Assembly (NCBI GenBank): GCA_003427395.1
Contig: BFEA01000206.1
Coordinates: forward strand, 2,242,296 to 2,265,689
Length of the DNA: 23,394 bases
Source: Chara braunii
Lineage: Eukaryota > Streptophyta > Charophyceae > Charales > Characeae
Reading direction: 5' to 3'
Numbering within the stretch: the first letter of the stretch is position 1; the number at the start of each line of letters is the position of its first letter. The notes beneath the pieces are model-generated. The model searched no databases, was not told the DNA's origin, and saw only the letters and a program-made list of their open reading frames with translations. Made by a program: the position numbers and the translations under genes. This document shows positions 1-8,834 of the stretch, in pieces.

Positions 1-340
1 ATAGATATATATATATATATATATCGTCACAAACATATATACGATATATATATATATTATATATTGTCAAATAGAACTGCCCGGTAAACCGTAGGCAGAG
101 AGGGAGAAGAGGACAACAAACGAGGGATATATATATATCGTCAAATAGATATATATATATATATATATCGTCACAAACATATATACGATATATATATATA
201 TTATATATTGTCAAATAGAACTGCCCGGTAAACCGTAGGCAGAGAGGGAGAAGAGGACAACAAACGAGGGGCTGTGACAAACTGTTTCGTCGGAGTTTCA
301 CCGACTCATATTATATATATATATGTTTGTGACGATATAT
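1..340. repeat. AT-rich tandem duplication, 144-bp period, with inverted third copy
   Basis: Positions 1-126 and 145-270 are identical base for base, including the length of the AT dinucleotide runs, so the period is 144 bp. Each copy holds (AT)n, the motif cgtcacaaacat, and a unique 50-base tail ending in caaacgaggg. A 22-base piece of the AT/cgtcacaaacat motif (163-184) recurs inverted at 319-340, so the last part can fold back on the second copy. Perfect identity of AT runs means either a very recent duplication or an assembly artefact. No coding potential seen. Confidence 0.9.
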
Positions 341-354
341 AGGGTTACCTGACC

Positions 355-392
355 GAACGTTCGGGGGCCCCCGGGCTGGCCCCCGAACGTTC
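355..392. repeat. Perfect 15-bp inverted repeat (GC-rich hairpin)
   Basis: The arms gaacgttcgggggcc (355-369) and ggcccccgaacgttc (378-392) are exact reverse complements around an 8-base loop cccgggct. Further gttcggggg motifs follow to about 425. From there to 670 I see only T-rich, non-coding sequence. Confidence 0.85.
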
Positions 393-670
393 AGGCGTTC
401 GGGGTCCCGTTCGGGGGCCGAACACCTCCAGGTTCAGCCCCCGCCAAAAAATGGTTCGGCGCCTAAAAATAAGTTTTTTTTTCTGAATTGTTTTTTGTGA
501 GTTTCCTATGCTGTAACCTACACGCCTATAAATTTTGAAGCCATTCTGCTAAGCCAAAAAAACATTAAAAATCGTCAAGCCCACCACGTGTGCCATTGTG
601 GCCCAACGGCTGCTGGGTATGAGCATACTTTGGCAATCCCCTAGTAGGGTAAAAGTAAAATAACATAAAA

Positions 671-858
671 GGGAAACTACGCAGGAGTCACAAAAATGAG
701 TTTTAATTGCACTACGGGCCAAGGCACAGTTTCGAATTGCAGTTTGGGCAATGTACACAACCCACCTTTCTGGCCACGTACGGTGCCCAGAGTGGCAAAC
801 TGTATCTTGCCCCATAGTGCAATTATAACTGGTTTTTGTGACTCTACTGACATTACCC
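671..858. mobile_element. Foldback (MITE-like) element, unit A
   Basis: The first 62 bases and the reverse complement of the last 62 bases match at about 77 percent, so the unit is a long imperfect hairpin of 188 bp. The ends read ggga... and ...taccc. The inner parts of the arms carry caaaaa, attgcact and acagttt in matching order. It contains no plausible protein, so it would have to be non-autonomous. No convincing target duplication was found at the outer edges. Unit B abuts it directly. Confidence 0.7.
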
Positions 859-1441
859 AGTCACAAAACGAGTTATAATCGCACTATGGGACAAGAGACA
901 GTTTCGAATTGCAGTTCGGGCAATTTACACAACCCACCTTTCTTGCCAGGTAGGGTGCCCGAAGTGCAATTGCAAACTGTATCTTGCCCCATAGTGCAAT
1001 TAGAACTCGTTTTGGGGGCTCGCCGGACGGCATGCTACACGAGAAAAAAAACACTTCGTTTTGCAAACTTCTCGCCATACAGCACCCTCGCTGATCCTGT
1101 CAGTGAAAACTCGCGAATGTTGTCAACTCGAAGTTTGCGAGTGTGCGCACGAGCAGCTGCCGTCCCCGCCTGTAACTGGCGCAAACTCATAGGTCCTCAG
1201 AAGTTCTGCTGCTGGAGCTGCGAATCTGCGCGAGTGCAGCACGTCGGTCCAAAGAGTGTCCGTCCAAAAAGTTTGGACATTTGCGCATGCCAGGCGCCGC
1301 ACAAACTCGTCTGGCCGTTTCCGCGAGTGATTTCGTGTGTGCTGTCTGGCAGTGGTGCAATAAACAAAACGTTTCAAGGTCATTTCGTTTCATTTTTTGC
1401 ACCGTCCGGCGAGGCCCTTTGTGACTCTACTGAAGTTACCC
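859..1441. mobile_element. Foldback element, unit B, split by a nested insertion
   Basis: The left arm (860-904) pairs with the right arm (970-1014 plus 1422-1426) at about 91 percent identity, higher than in unit A. The two units share arms and the same right terminus (ctctactgaN-rich, ...ttaccc). The right arm is interrupted between 1014 and 1418 by another element. The left outer end appears truncated where it joins unit A. It has no coding content of its own. Confidence 0.65.
1015..1417. mobile_element. Nested 403-bp TIR element with TTTG target duplication
   Basis: Termini are 16-bp inverted repeats, GGGGCTCGCCGGACGG at the left and the complement of GGGCCTCGCCGGACGG at the right (one mismatch). 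The element is flanked by TTTG at 1011-1014 and 1418-1421. Removing it plus one TTTG restores aactcgttttgtgac, the exact complement of the intact left arm of unit B, so this is a real insertion event. The interior contains repeated cgag/gcgagt motifs but no credible transposase. The superfamily is not assigned. Confidence 0.8.
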
Positions 1442-1442
1442 C

Positions 1443-1728
<286 letters not shown>

Positions 1729-1789
1729 TCGAAAACGAAAACGGGAATGAATGTTCCCGCTTCCGCGGGAAAATGGATTCCCGCTGCTG

Positions 1790-1791
<2 letters not shown>

Positions 1792-1866
<75 letters not shown>
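1792..1866. repeat. (CT)n microsatellite
   Basis: About 37 CT dinucleotides. Two short hairpins (cgggaat...ttcccg and gcgggaa...ttcccgc) lie between it and the preceding array. After it, 1867-2262 is T-rich and low-complexity, with a T run followed by a G run near 2185-2215. No gene is seen there. Confidence 0.95.
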
Positions 1867-1868
<2 letters not shown>

Positions 1869-2262
1869 GTGACTTCGTTTTTAACCTTTTGTTTTCTTTG
1901 TTTTTTATTTTTTGTGTATTTGAATTTTTTTTTTTCTTTCTTTGTTGTTTTGTTTTGTGGTGTCGTACCGAAAGAACCGGGGCCCAGCCTTCAAGCAGCG
2001 ACTGGGCATTCCCTTGGCGGACCCCCGAAGGTGTCCGCGCGTTAACAGGAAAGGCCCGCGGCCGATAGCTGGGCCAAGTACTGGTGGTTTAACATTGCGA
2101 ATTTGTGAGTATACTCTGAGACATGGCGGTTGAAGGACAAAGGACAAAGGACGAGGATTGTGGTGGTGGTGGTTGTGTTAGCTTCTTTTTTTTTTTTGGG
2201 GGGGGGGGGGGGGGTTGTTATCGTTTTGCAATGTACCTTACCAGGCATGCTTGGCGCCCGCC

Positions 2263-2444
2263 ACCTAGAGCCGCTGATGTTCGTAGGGGAGGGGACCTGA
2301 GGGGATGTACAGGATCCACCAATCGGCATTGAGCCTGTCTCTTATACACATCTAGATGTGTATAAGAGACAGACCTAGAGCCGCTGATGTTCGTAGGGGA
2401 GGGGACCTGAGGGGATGTACAGGATCCACCAATCGGCATTGAGC
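2263..2444. other. Assembly artefact: Nextera mate-pair junction adapter between duplicated 72-bp flanks
   Basis: Positions 2335-2353 are CTGTCTCTTATACACATCT and 2354-2372 are AGATGTGTATAAGAGACAG. These are the two Tn5 mosaic-end halves of the Nextera mate-pair circularisation junction. The 72 bases before it (2263-2334) are repeated exactly after it (2373-2444). The natural sequence therefore probably has one copy of the 72-mer and no adapter. Minus-strand frames across it yield a peptide derived only from the adapter. Confidence 0.97.
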
Positions 2445-2500
2445 AGAGTCTGCTGCTGTTCGTAGGGGAGGGGAACTGAGGGGAGGCACAGGGATTGGTC
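2445..2500. repeat. Diverged copy of the 2263 repeat unit
   Basis: The segment gttcgtaggggaggggaNct recurs here with several differences from the adapter-flanking 72-mer. A real, imperfect tandem repeat therefore existed before the artefactual duplication. Confidence 0.7.
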
Positions 2501-2608
2501 CTGTTGGTATGGTCCCTAATTCAACCGGCTGTCCCCTGGCTGGTATCGCACACCTGCAGCTGAGGTCGGGAGCAGCCCCCGCATGTTTCTCTTTCTTTGG
2601 TCCCAGTG

Positions 2609-3205
2609 GATGGGCCTCACTCCACAACTGTCCACTGTCCAATTTCGGCCAATTTCGGAGAGTGCGACGTCGCTCCACTTACTGTTCACTGTACAAGATG
2701 AAAATTAGTCGGAGAGTGCTCAGAAATCGCGTGGACAATCAGCTGTCCAGCCATGTACAATTTCCAGCCTGCAAAAGTCGTTGCACGGAAGGTCCTTGCT
2801 CCAACCCACGGACCCAACTCCTTTTCAGACAGTGAGCCCGGTGTCCGGGGGGACAAAACCCTGACGCAGTGTTTGCTACTGTCCTCACCTGAATAGAGCG
2901 CCCAGTCATTATAGCCGTATTCGGAGCAACTTCCCGTCTAGATACAGCGATAACGACTGTGCATTCTATTCGGGTGAAGACGGTAGTGACCTCACGAACT
3001 GGAGAGTGAACAGTGGACAGGAAGTGGAGCCATGAGGCATGAACACGCTTTTTGCTAGGTCTTGACTACAGTCCACACACTTTCCAAAATAGTGTACAGC
3101 GGACAGGAGTAGTGGAGCGAGGCCCAATCATGATGTCTTTCATAAGTTTCATTACGTAAAGTTAGTGCATGAAAGGGGACCTCGCTCCACTACTGTAGAC
3201 ATGCA
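2609..3205. repeat. Cluster of direct and inverted ctccactNctgt motifs around an imperfect hairpin
   Basis: A motif close to ctccactactgtccactg occurs forward near 2618, 2674 and 3184 and reversed near 3005 and 3096. Between them, about 2871-2921 pairs with 2941-2991 as an imperfect hairpin of roughly 50-bp arms (about 78 percent). A second hairpin, 3105-3197, has matching ends agtggagcgagg and cctcgctccact. This resembles overlapping remains of foldback elements. No coding sequence is evident, and 3206-3545 shows nothing recognisable. Confidence 0.55.
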
Positions 3206-3548
3206 CAAAAGACAAAAAAATCATGCCGGTGTATAGATCCATGTTCTGGAGGAAGATTCACTTTTGTTTAGCACACATATGTCGAGACTAGTGGGGAGAT
3301 GCCCACTAACTCACTGCACATAAGCAAAACCATGGCTACGAAATGGATCAGAGACCCCCTTCCCCTGACAAGAGTACTTGATGAACTGCCGGCTCTCAGG
3401 GTAGATTGAACAATAAGCAAACAATGTCATGCAAGTTTGCTTTGGCTGTTCACGCATCAACGGTGGCCTTTGCTGCCTGGTGCCCACAAAGGACCGTGAA
3501 GGCTGGCCCAGAACTTGAATGCAAGCTCTGCCCAGGAACGTGCAATGC

Positions 3549-3604
3549 CACCTCCCAATAACACAAAGAGGCCACCCCTCAATAACACAAAGAGGCCATC
3601 CCAA
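3549..3604. repeat. Short minisatellite (caataacacaaagaggccac), inverted relative to 5407-5546
   Basis: About two and a half copies of a 24-25 bp unit. The unit is the reverse complement of the larger array at 5407-5546. The sequence just beyond (ccatcccaa...cagctgc) also matches the inverted flank of that array, so the relation extends past the repeat itself. Confidence 0.85.
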
Positions 3605-3619
3605 TGGACACCAGCTGCG

Positions 3620-3755
3620 GACACCGGGACCATTAGAGTGTCTTCACTAGTCCCAGAAAGGTCTCGACATATCACATTAGAGTGTCTCCACTTTGCATTA
3701 CTCTTGTGATATCTCGAGACCTTTCTGAGACTAGACACTGTAATGTCCCGGTGTC
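3620..3755. mobile_element. 136-bp foldback element
   Basis: The ends GACACCGGGAC and GTCCCGGTGTC are perfect inverted repeats. The pairing continues inward through attaNagtgtc, tagtcNcagaaaggtctcga and atatcaca with a few mismatches and one small gap, so nearly the whole element is a hairpin. The flanks share GCG on each side, a possible but weak 3-bp target duplication. No coding capacity. Confidence 0.75.
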
Positions 3756-3855
3756 GCGGCCCCACTACTTCCAAGGCCAGGTTCGATGTCCCTCCCCGGG
3801 CCGAGTGCAGTGGGTTGGTGGACTGGCAGGCTGTCACGCAGGATTTCGTTAAGTG

Positions 3856-4323
3856 TTAAAGAGAAATTTTATAAAGAGTATATTCTGGAAGCAGCACTTG
3901 TCACGCAGTCAAGTAATCAGGGTTATCCCTCCTGCCAGCGGCGACACGGCTTAGAGTGAGGCATTCGGGTTTATCGCCTGCACCTGACCCCGTATAAAGG
4001 TCAGACTCAAGGTCACCGGAGTCCCTATTATCCGGGAGTCCTTCAGGTTGCCTTAAGTGTAACCTGTATGATAAGGAGTGATAAATAACATATCATCTCA
4101 TGCATAAAACATTCCATACATTACAGGACATGCATCATAAAACAAATGACTCCGAGAGGATGAAAAGACCAGAAACCAGACTCTGCAAACGCATGACTAG
4201 AGACACGAGACTGAAGAGTAGTACACAGAGAATGCAGGAAGCTGCCATAGGAGGGGCTGCGGTCACTGACAAATCATAATAATGTCATAATGCATCTCAG
4301 TGACTAGAAGATACGAGCATCAA
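3856..4323 (-). other. Downstream extension of the 4324-4690 frame, broken only by TGA
   Basis: Continuing the exon frame past its TGA at 4324, the minus strand has TGA at 4297, 4285, 4135, 4093 and 3901 and no TAA or TAG until 3856. Part of it (about 3904-4045) reads like an acidic, Gly/Asp-rich peptide. It may equally be a 3' untranslated region. Features seen on the plus strand are TATAAA at 3994-3999, inside a short inverted repeat (ctgacc...ggtcag), and an inverted repeat gtcactga/tcagtgac around 4264-4309. Confidence 0.3.
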
Positions 4324-4690
4324 TCAATGACGACGAGTGGTACCCCCTCGTGAGTGGGCTCGCTGGGACTCCATGTCTGGTACATGCTGGTCCGCCTCAT
4401 CATTGAGAACCCGAGTGGCTATCGACTCCGGGACCACATAGCTGATGTCAAAAGATGCCACAGGGTCGATCTTGCTGATATATGCGACCACATAGCTGAT
4501 GTCAAAAGATGCCACAGGGTCGATCTTGCTGATATATGCCATGCATCTTGCCATCTCCTCGTCTGCGACGCTCCGGAGGTACAACTCTTCGACGAAGGAA
4601 ATGTTGCCAGAGGCACCGATCAAGATCTCAATTCGTCCCTTGTCGTAGATGTAATCATAAGAAACCTCCAGAAAACAGTCTCCATAGAGT
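4324..4690 (-). CDS. Probable 3' exon of an unidentified protein, with an internal 18-residue duplication
   Basis: The minus-strand frame is open for about 121 codons and ends at TGA (4324-4326). It opens just after tttttagcgcag, a plausible 3' splice site at 4691. The peptide has ordinary globular composition (LYGDCFLEVSYDYIYDKGR, then IEILIGASGNISFVEELYLR). Residues AYISKIDPVASFDISYVV occur twice in tandem because 4432-4485 is repeated exactly at 4486-4539 (54 bp), which preserves the frame. The IEILIGAS segment faintly resembles the end of the fibronectin-like domain of family GH3 glycosidases, but that is a guess. Upstream exons were not found; the neighbouring upstream sequence is a minisatellite. 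Confidence 0.45.
4432..4539. repeat. Exact 54-bp tandem duplication
   Basis: Two identical 54-bp copies, 4432-4485 and 4486-4539. The length is a multiple of three and the duplication keeps the minus-strand reading frame open. Perfect identity means a recent event. Confidence 0.97.
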
Positions 4691-4692
4691 CT

Positions 4693-4944
4693 GCGCTAAA
4701 AATAACGCAAGCCTGTGCTAAAAATAACGCAAGCCTGTGCTAAAAATAGCGCGGGACTTGGGACAACCCCGACCTTGGGACACGAAGAACCAGTCCTGTG
4801 CTAAAAATAGCACGGGACTGTGCTAAAAATAGCACAGGCTTGCGCTAAAAATAGCACGGGCCTGCGCTAAAAATACCATGAGCCTGTGCTAAAAATAGCG
4901 TGGCCTGTGCTAAAAATAGCACGGACCAATGCTAAAATTAGCGT
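4693..4944. repeat. 22-bp minisatellite of mini-hairpins (gtgctaaaaatagcac)
   Basis: Ten units start at 4693, 4715, 4737, 4798, 4820, 4842, 4864, 4886, 4907 and 4929. The spacing is 22 bp (once 21) apart from a 61-bp step after the third. The best units are perfect 6-bp stems around an AAAA loop. On the minus strand each unit reads ctatttttagcacagg, which looks like a polypyrimidine tract plus AG acceptor. The array ends right at the putative acceptor of the 4324-4690 exon. Confidence 0.9.
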
Positions 4945-5400
4945 CGGGCTTGGACTGGCCCAACTTTGGAATACTAAGGGTCGGCCTTGTTTTGAAAATT
5001 AAACACACCCCTCTTAATCATAATAAGGGCCCAAGCCCGTATTCCCTTAGCCTTTTCCGATCGTGCCCTTCCCGACGCGGTAAGTCCAGTCCCAAGTGGT
5101 CTACTCTATTTTTCTCACTAAAACTTGGTCCATTTTTAGTGCCATTCGGACCGGGCCCTACTAATTTTCCCCCTTGCGGACGTGGCGGTTCAGCCCAAAA
5201 GCCGTGATTCGGCTTCCGTGGGGTTGGACCGTTGTGCCGTCTTGTCCGCTGACTTGGCCCAAAAGGGACCAACCAGCGCATCAACACTTTGCTGATTGTG
5301 ACCACAAGCAACCCTACGGTACGGAGGCTGACCGCGACGAGTCAACTATACGTTGACGCGGCACGCCAGCCTCCGACACCAGTGCCTGCAGCTGTTGCCC
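4945..5400. other. No firm feature
   Basis: A minus-strand frame of 97 codons (5018-5311) is Pro/Gly/Arg/Asn-rich and unlike a folded protein. A plus-strand gtaagt donor-like site lies near 5081. I cannot support a gene. Confidence 0.3.
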
Positions 5401-5406
5401 GTTGGG

Positions 5407-5546
5407 ATGGCTTCTTTGTGTTATTGAGGGGTGGCCTCTTTTGTGTTATTGGGGGGTGGCCTCTTTGTGTTATTGGGGGGTGGCCTCTTTGTGTTATTGG
5501 TGGCCTCTTTGTGTTATTGGTGGCCTCTTTGTGTTATTGGGGGGTG
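5407..5546. repeat. 24-bp minisatellite (gtggcctctttgtgttattggggg)
   Basis: Six units of 20-26 bp that differ mainly in the length of the terminal G run. It is the inverted counterpart of 3549-3604. Confidence 0.95.
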
Positions 5547-5631
5547 CATCCAGAGCAAGACCATTCTCAGGTGCCACCTTGTGGACCCTCTGGAGCCTTG
5601 TGAGAAGGGCGGAAAGACTTACGCCACCCAT

Positions 5632-5889
5632 GGTTAGGGCTGAGATCAAGGATTCCATTAAGGAGGCTGTTTTGGTGGAGTGGGAGTACCGCGTTCAGAA
5701 AAGGGATGTATGGCTACGGCTTTGACATGGTTTGGCTACAGATGGGGAGCCTTTTCGGACCTGGTCACAATGGACTCACCTGAAGGCCACCCTCCGTGCC
5801 TGTGTTTCTCCTCACAGTCTTTCTTGTTGTGAATTTTTCTGTTTTGTAATTTTTGCTGTGTGTAACTGGTGTTTTGTATTTTTTGCTGA
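5632..5889 (+). pseudogene. Coding-like fragment with an in-frame TGA
   Basis: From ATG 5632 the plus frame reads MVRAEIKDSIKEAVLVEWEY and ends at TGA 5723-5725. The same frame then continues as HGLATDGEPFRTWSQWTHLK before becoming T-rich, reaches another TGA near 5887 and later a TAG. Codon composition is protein-like over about 60 codons. No family is recognised. It could be an eroded transposon or exon remnant. 5890-6160 shows nothing clear. Confidence 0.25.
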
Positions 5890-6160
5890 CGCTGCCTGAC
5901 AGTGTGTGGAAGTGGGATTTAGTGGGACCGTATGTGGACCTTGTTAGATTATCGTTGTTTTGTGGAGGAATGTTGGCCTAAGACAAGATAGCGTTCCAAC
6001 TTGCACAAAGTTGAACCATCAGTAATGTTAGGCAAGATAGCTTTGTATAAAAAGTCGTGCCCGTAAACAAGTCGCAACTTTAGGAAACGTACCAGCCCAG
6101 ACTGTACTATTTTTATCCTCGCGTACAGCGCAAGTTGGATGTCCCGCCGGAGTATCTTTA

Positions 6161-6700
6161 ACGATGGTTCGGTGCACGTCGATCCTCCATAGCTCTGGCC
6201 TACTCAAAACTCCCTCGGCTGCGCAGCAAAGGCATCAATACGACAATGCAGCAAAGCATGCGTGCTCTACTCCCATGGGTTGGCTTCTGGCCGTGACCCG
6301 TGCTTCGTCCAGGGCCCTTCAGAAAGCATTGCCCGTCTCCCATCAGCGCCTGCTTCCCCAGGAAGAATGTCGCCTGTCAAGGTTGAGCACACTCGACACT
6401 CACACAAGAGAGGACTCTCAAGACGAACTCACTTCCTCACGGTGAGAAGCGACGAGGATGGTAGATAAGGTTAGAGACAACGTACCTTGATGCCGCCCCG
6501 AACCACAAATTTCTCACCAATTGAGCTGTCATGCATTTTTTTTTCGATGACCGGTCGTTCCATCGCGACCACCCACATTACAATGCAGTGCCACCTTTGC
6601 GAAAATGTCACATCAGCATGCTCGCATCGCAACCTGCTGCATCTTCACTCCTCTTCCTGGGGATAACTCTAATTTCTAAAGCCTTGAATGAACTGCAGTA
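6161..6700. other. No firm feature
   Basis: Plus frames of 93 and 68 codons overlap at 6164-6468 and neither is convincing. No repeats stand out. Confidence 0.3.
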
Positions 6701-6713
6701 TGACCAACAGTTG

Positions 6714-7080
6714 CCCCCCCCCCCCCCAGCTGCCACTACAGTCAGAGCAACCTGCTGAGAGGCAAAACCAGGCTGCGGCCACCCACGCACCTGTCATCCC
6801 CCCTCCTTTATCCATCTCTAAATACCTCACCCCTAACACCCTACCCTTCCCCTTCAATCTTCACCCATCCTCTCTCCCCCCAGATTCACCGCCAGTGTCC
6901 ACCACTGACACCTCCTCCTCCCCCTCCTTTATCAGCCCCCATCACCTCACCCCTATCGCCCTACCCTAGCCCCTTCAATCTTCACCCATCCCCCTCTCCT
7001 CCCAGATCCACCACGGGCACTGACCCCGCGTCCTTCTCCTTTATCACCTCCCATTCCCCTATCACCTCCCATTTCCCTAT
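6714..7080. repeat. C14 run and C/T-rich imperfect tandem repeat (about 121 and 112 bp)
   Basis: A run of 14 C (6714-6727) precedes pyrimidine-rich sequence in which tcctttatc recurs at about 6804, 6925 and 7037 together with cctcacccctaNc and ttcaatcttcacccatcc. Frames across it are Pro/Ser low-complexity. Confidence 0.8.
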
Positions 7081-7227
7081 CTCCGCAAGCCAGAAACAGT
7101 GCCGGCTGAGGGAGGAAGACCAATGACCACGTCAACCCATAACCAGAAAAGAGTGGGGCAACGGCCAGCCACTTCCAGGGTAAGGACAACGGCAGCACAG
7201 CCAAACAATAACAAAGGAAAGAAAAAT

Positions 7228-7640
7228 GTGACCAGCCGGGCCGTCAGAACAGTGGTAGTGCGGCGCAACCCCCTGAAACAGGGGTCAGGAGATACTATGG
7301 CTGAGGAGGGAGGGGGGACGGGGGACAACCCCCCGAGAAGGGAGGGGGGACGGGGGACAACCCCCCGAGAAGGGAGGGGGGGCAGGAACCATGTCAGAAC
7401 AGTGGTAGCCCCCCGAACAGCCGGGCCGTCAGAACAGTGGTAGTGGGGCGCAACCCCCTGAAACAGGGGTCAGGCGATATCATGACCGAGGAGGGACGGG
7501 GGACAGTGGGGACAACCCCCCGAGAAGGGAGGGGGGACAGGAACCGTGTCAGAACAGTGGTAACCCCCCGAACAGCCGGGATGTCAGAACAGTGGTAGTG
7601 GGGCACAACCCCCCGAGAAGTGGGGGGGCACAGGAACCTA
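7228..7640. repeat. G/C-rich minisatellite with gtcagaacagtggtag units
   Basis: The segment agccgggNNgtcagaacagtggtag begins at 7234, 7419 and 7574 (steps of 185 and 155). Inside are shorter repeats of gggaggggggacgggggacaa and accccccgagaa. The plus frame 7099-7443 is entirely this repeat and is unlikely to be a protein gene. After the array, gaccgacttccagcat occurs twice (about 7767 and 7848). Confidence 0.85.
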
Positions 7641-7984
7641 GCATAGTAGGAATTAACCCGCGTCCATCCCAATGAACACCGACATAGGGGTCATTCACCC
7701 TTCATGATCGCCTAAGCAAACAACTGTTACACCAGGGTTACATAGCCCAAGAGAGAGGCTGGGGCCGACTTCCAGCATCAGTAAGGTTGTAAAAGGCGGC
7801 TGGGCCCTCCCCACCAATAGACTGGGCCCATCACCAATAAAGGGGACCGACTTCCAGCATCCAGTCAGGGCTCTTATCCCTTACAGGATGTAGGTCCCAC
7901 CACAAAAACAAAAAGAAGAACGTTATGCGATGTAACAGTTTTGATTTACAAGTTTGGTGGACGTGTGTATGACAGAAAATCTCA

Positions 7985-8190
7985 CCAATCTGTTACAAGC
8001 AAAAGATGATAGGATGTCCTCTTCTTTTCTTTTCCCTTTTCTTTTTTTTTTTTCTTTTTTTTTTTCTGCCTTCTGGGTGAATGGGGGACACGTGGCATGG
8101 TTAAGAAACAAATCCGGAGCTCAAATCCTCACACGATACTATGATGCGAGGGCCTGCACCCCCCCCCTCTCCCGCCTCCTCAATATTGGC
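7985..8190 (+). repeat. Diverged dispersed repeat, copy 1 (possible tRNA-derived SINE)
   Basis: This aligns in order with 8595-8765: ctgttac, ctgNcttctggNtgaa, a ggcac stretch, ggttaagaa, tcaaatcct, then cctc/cgctcaataNNggcaaa. A long T/C tract interrupts this copy. tggcatggtta (8093-8103) and agctcaaatcc (8118-8128) resemble tRNA A and B boxes, but their spacing is short and several consensus bases differ. Confidence 0.45.
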
Positions 8191-8345
8191 AAATCGTTGT
8201 TGCCTGCTGTCGCTCGCAAAGACGAGTCAGGCATGGTCATCGTTTCGTTGCGAAGTGATAAGGAAAGACTTCTGATCTCAGTCTTAACAATGATTATGTA
8301 AAGCTGTCGTTTTTTTCTTTCTTTCGTTTTTTGAATTTTTTCGTA

Positions 8346-8563
8346 ACTCCCTGTCACTACGCCTAAGATACCAGGATATCAACAGATGGCCTCTTATTCT
8401 TTTTTCTTCTTTTGATTCTGCTAAAAAGGATAACGACGCTGAGAGATATTACGTGATATGTAACATTACGTGAGGTACAAAAAGTTTGGTTTACAACTTT
8501 ACACAACTTTACACAACTTTACAGGCATACATATCTGTCAGGGACAAAGCAGTGACAGGGAGT
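8346..8563. mobile_element. 218-bp TIR element flanked by TA (Tc1/mariner- or Stowaway-like MITE)
   Basis: ACTCCCTGTCACT at 8346-8358 and its exact complement at 8551-8563 form the termini, each bordered by TA (8344-8345 and 8564-8565). Including the outer bases, the inverted repeat is 16 bp and perfect. TA target duplications and ctccc-type ends are usual for Stowaway/mariner MITEs. The interior is AT-rich with three tandem acaactttac units and no transposase. Confidence 0.65.
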
Positions 8564-8594
8564 TACAGTGTTTACACAACTTTACAGGTACTGA

Positions 8595-8765
8595 TCTGTT
8601 ACCAGAATGAGATGAAAGGATAAAGGATATCGCACCTGGCTTCTGGCTGAAAGGGGGCACGGGTTATGGTTATAAGAAGCAAATAAGCCTAACAAGGAGA
8701 TCAAATCCTGACCATGGATTACAGTGTAAGGAACTACGCCCGCTCAATAACGGCAAACAACTGGA
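8595..8765 (+). repeat. Diverged dispersed repeat, copy 2
   Basis: Counterpart of 7985-8190, with the box-like segments ggttatggtta (8662-8672) and agatcaaatcc (8698-8708). The TA-flanked TIR element lies between the two copies. Confidence 0.45.
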
Positions 8766-8834
8766 AAAAGAAGACGTCACAAGTTGTTGTGAGAGTCTTC
8801 TTGGGCTCCACAAGAAGCACAGACAGGGAAAGGC

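Noticed and set aside
2218-2678. Minus frames of 73 and 108 codons at the adapter
   Set aside because: They read through the Nextera junction and its artificial duplication.
4693-4944. CRISPR array
   Set aside because: Period of 22 bp with no unique spacers of regular length and no cas genes; it is a eukaryotic minisatellite.
7099-7443. Plus-strand frame of 114 codons
   Set aside because: Composed of the G/C-rich minisatellite; repeats shift frame between copies.
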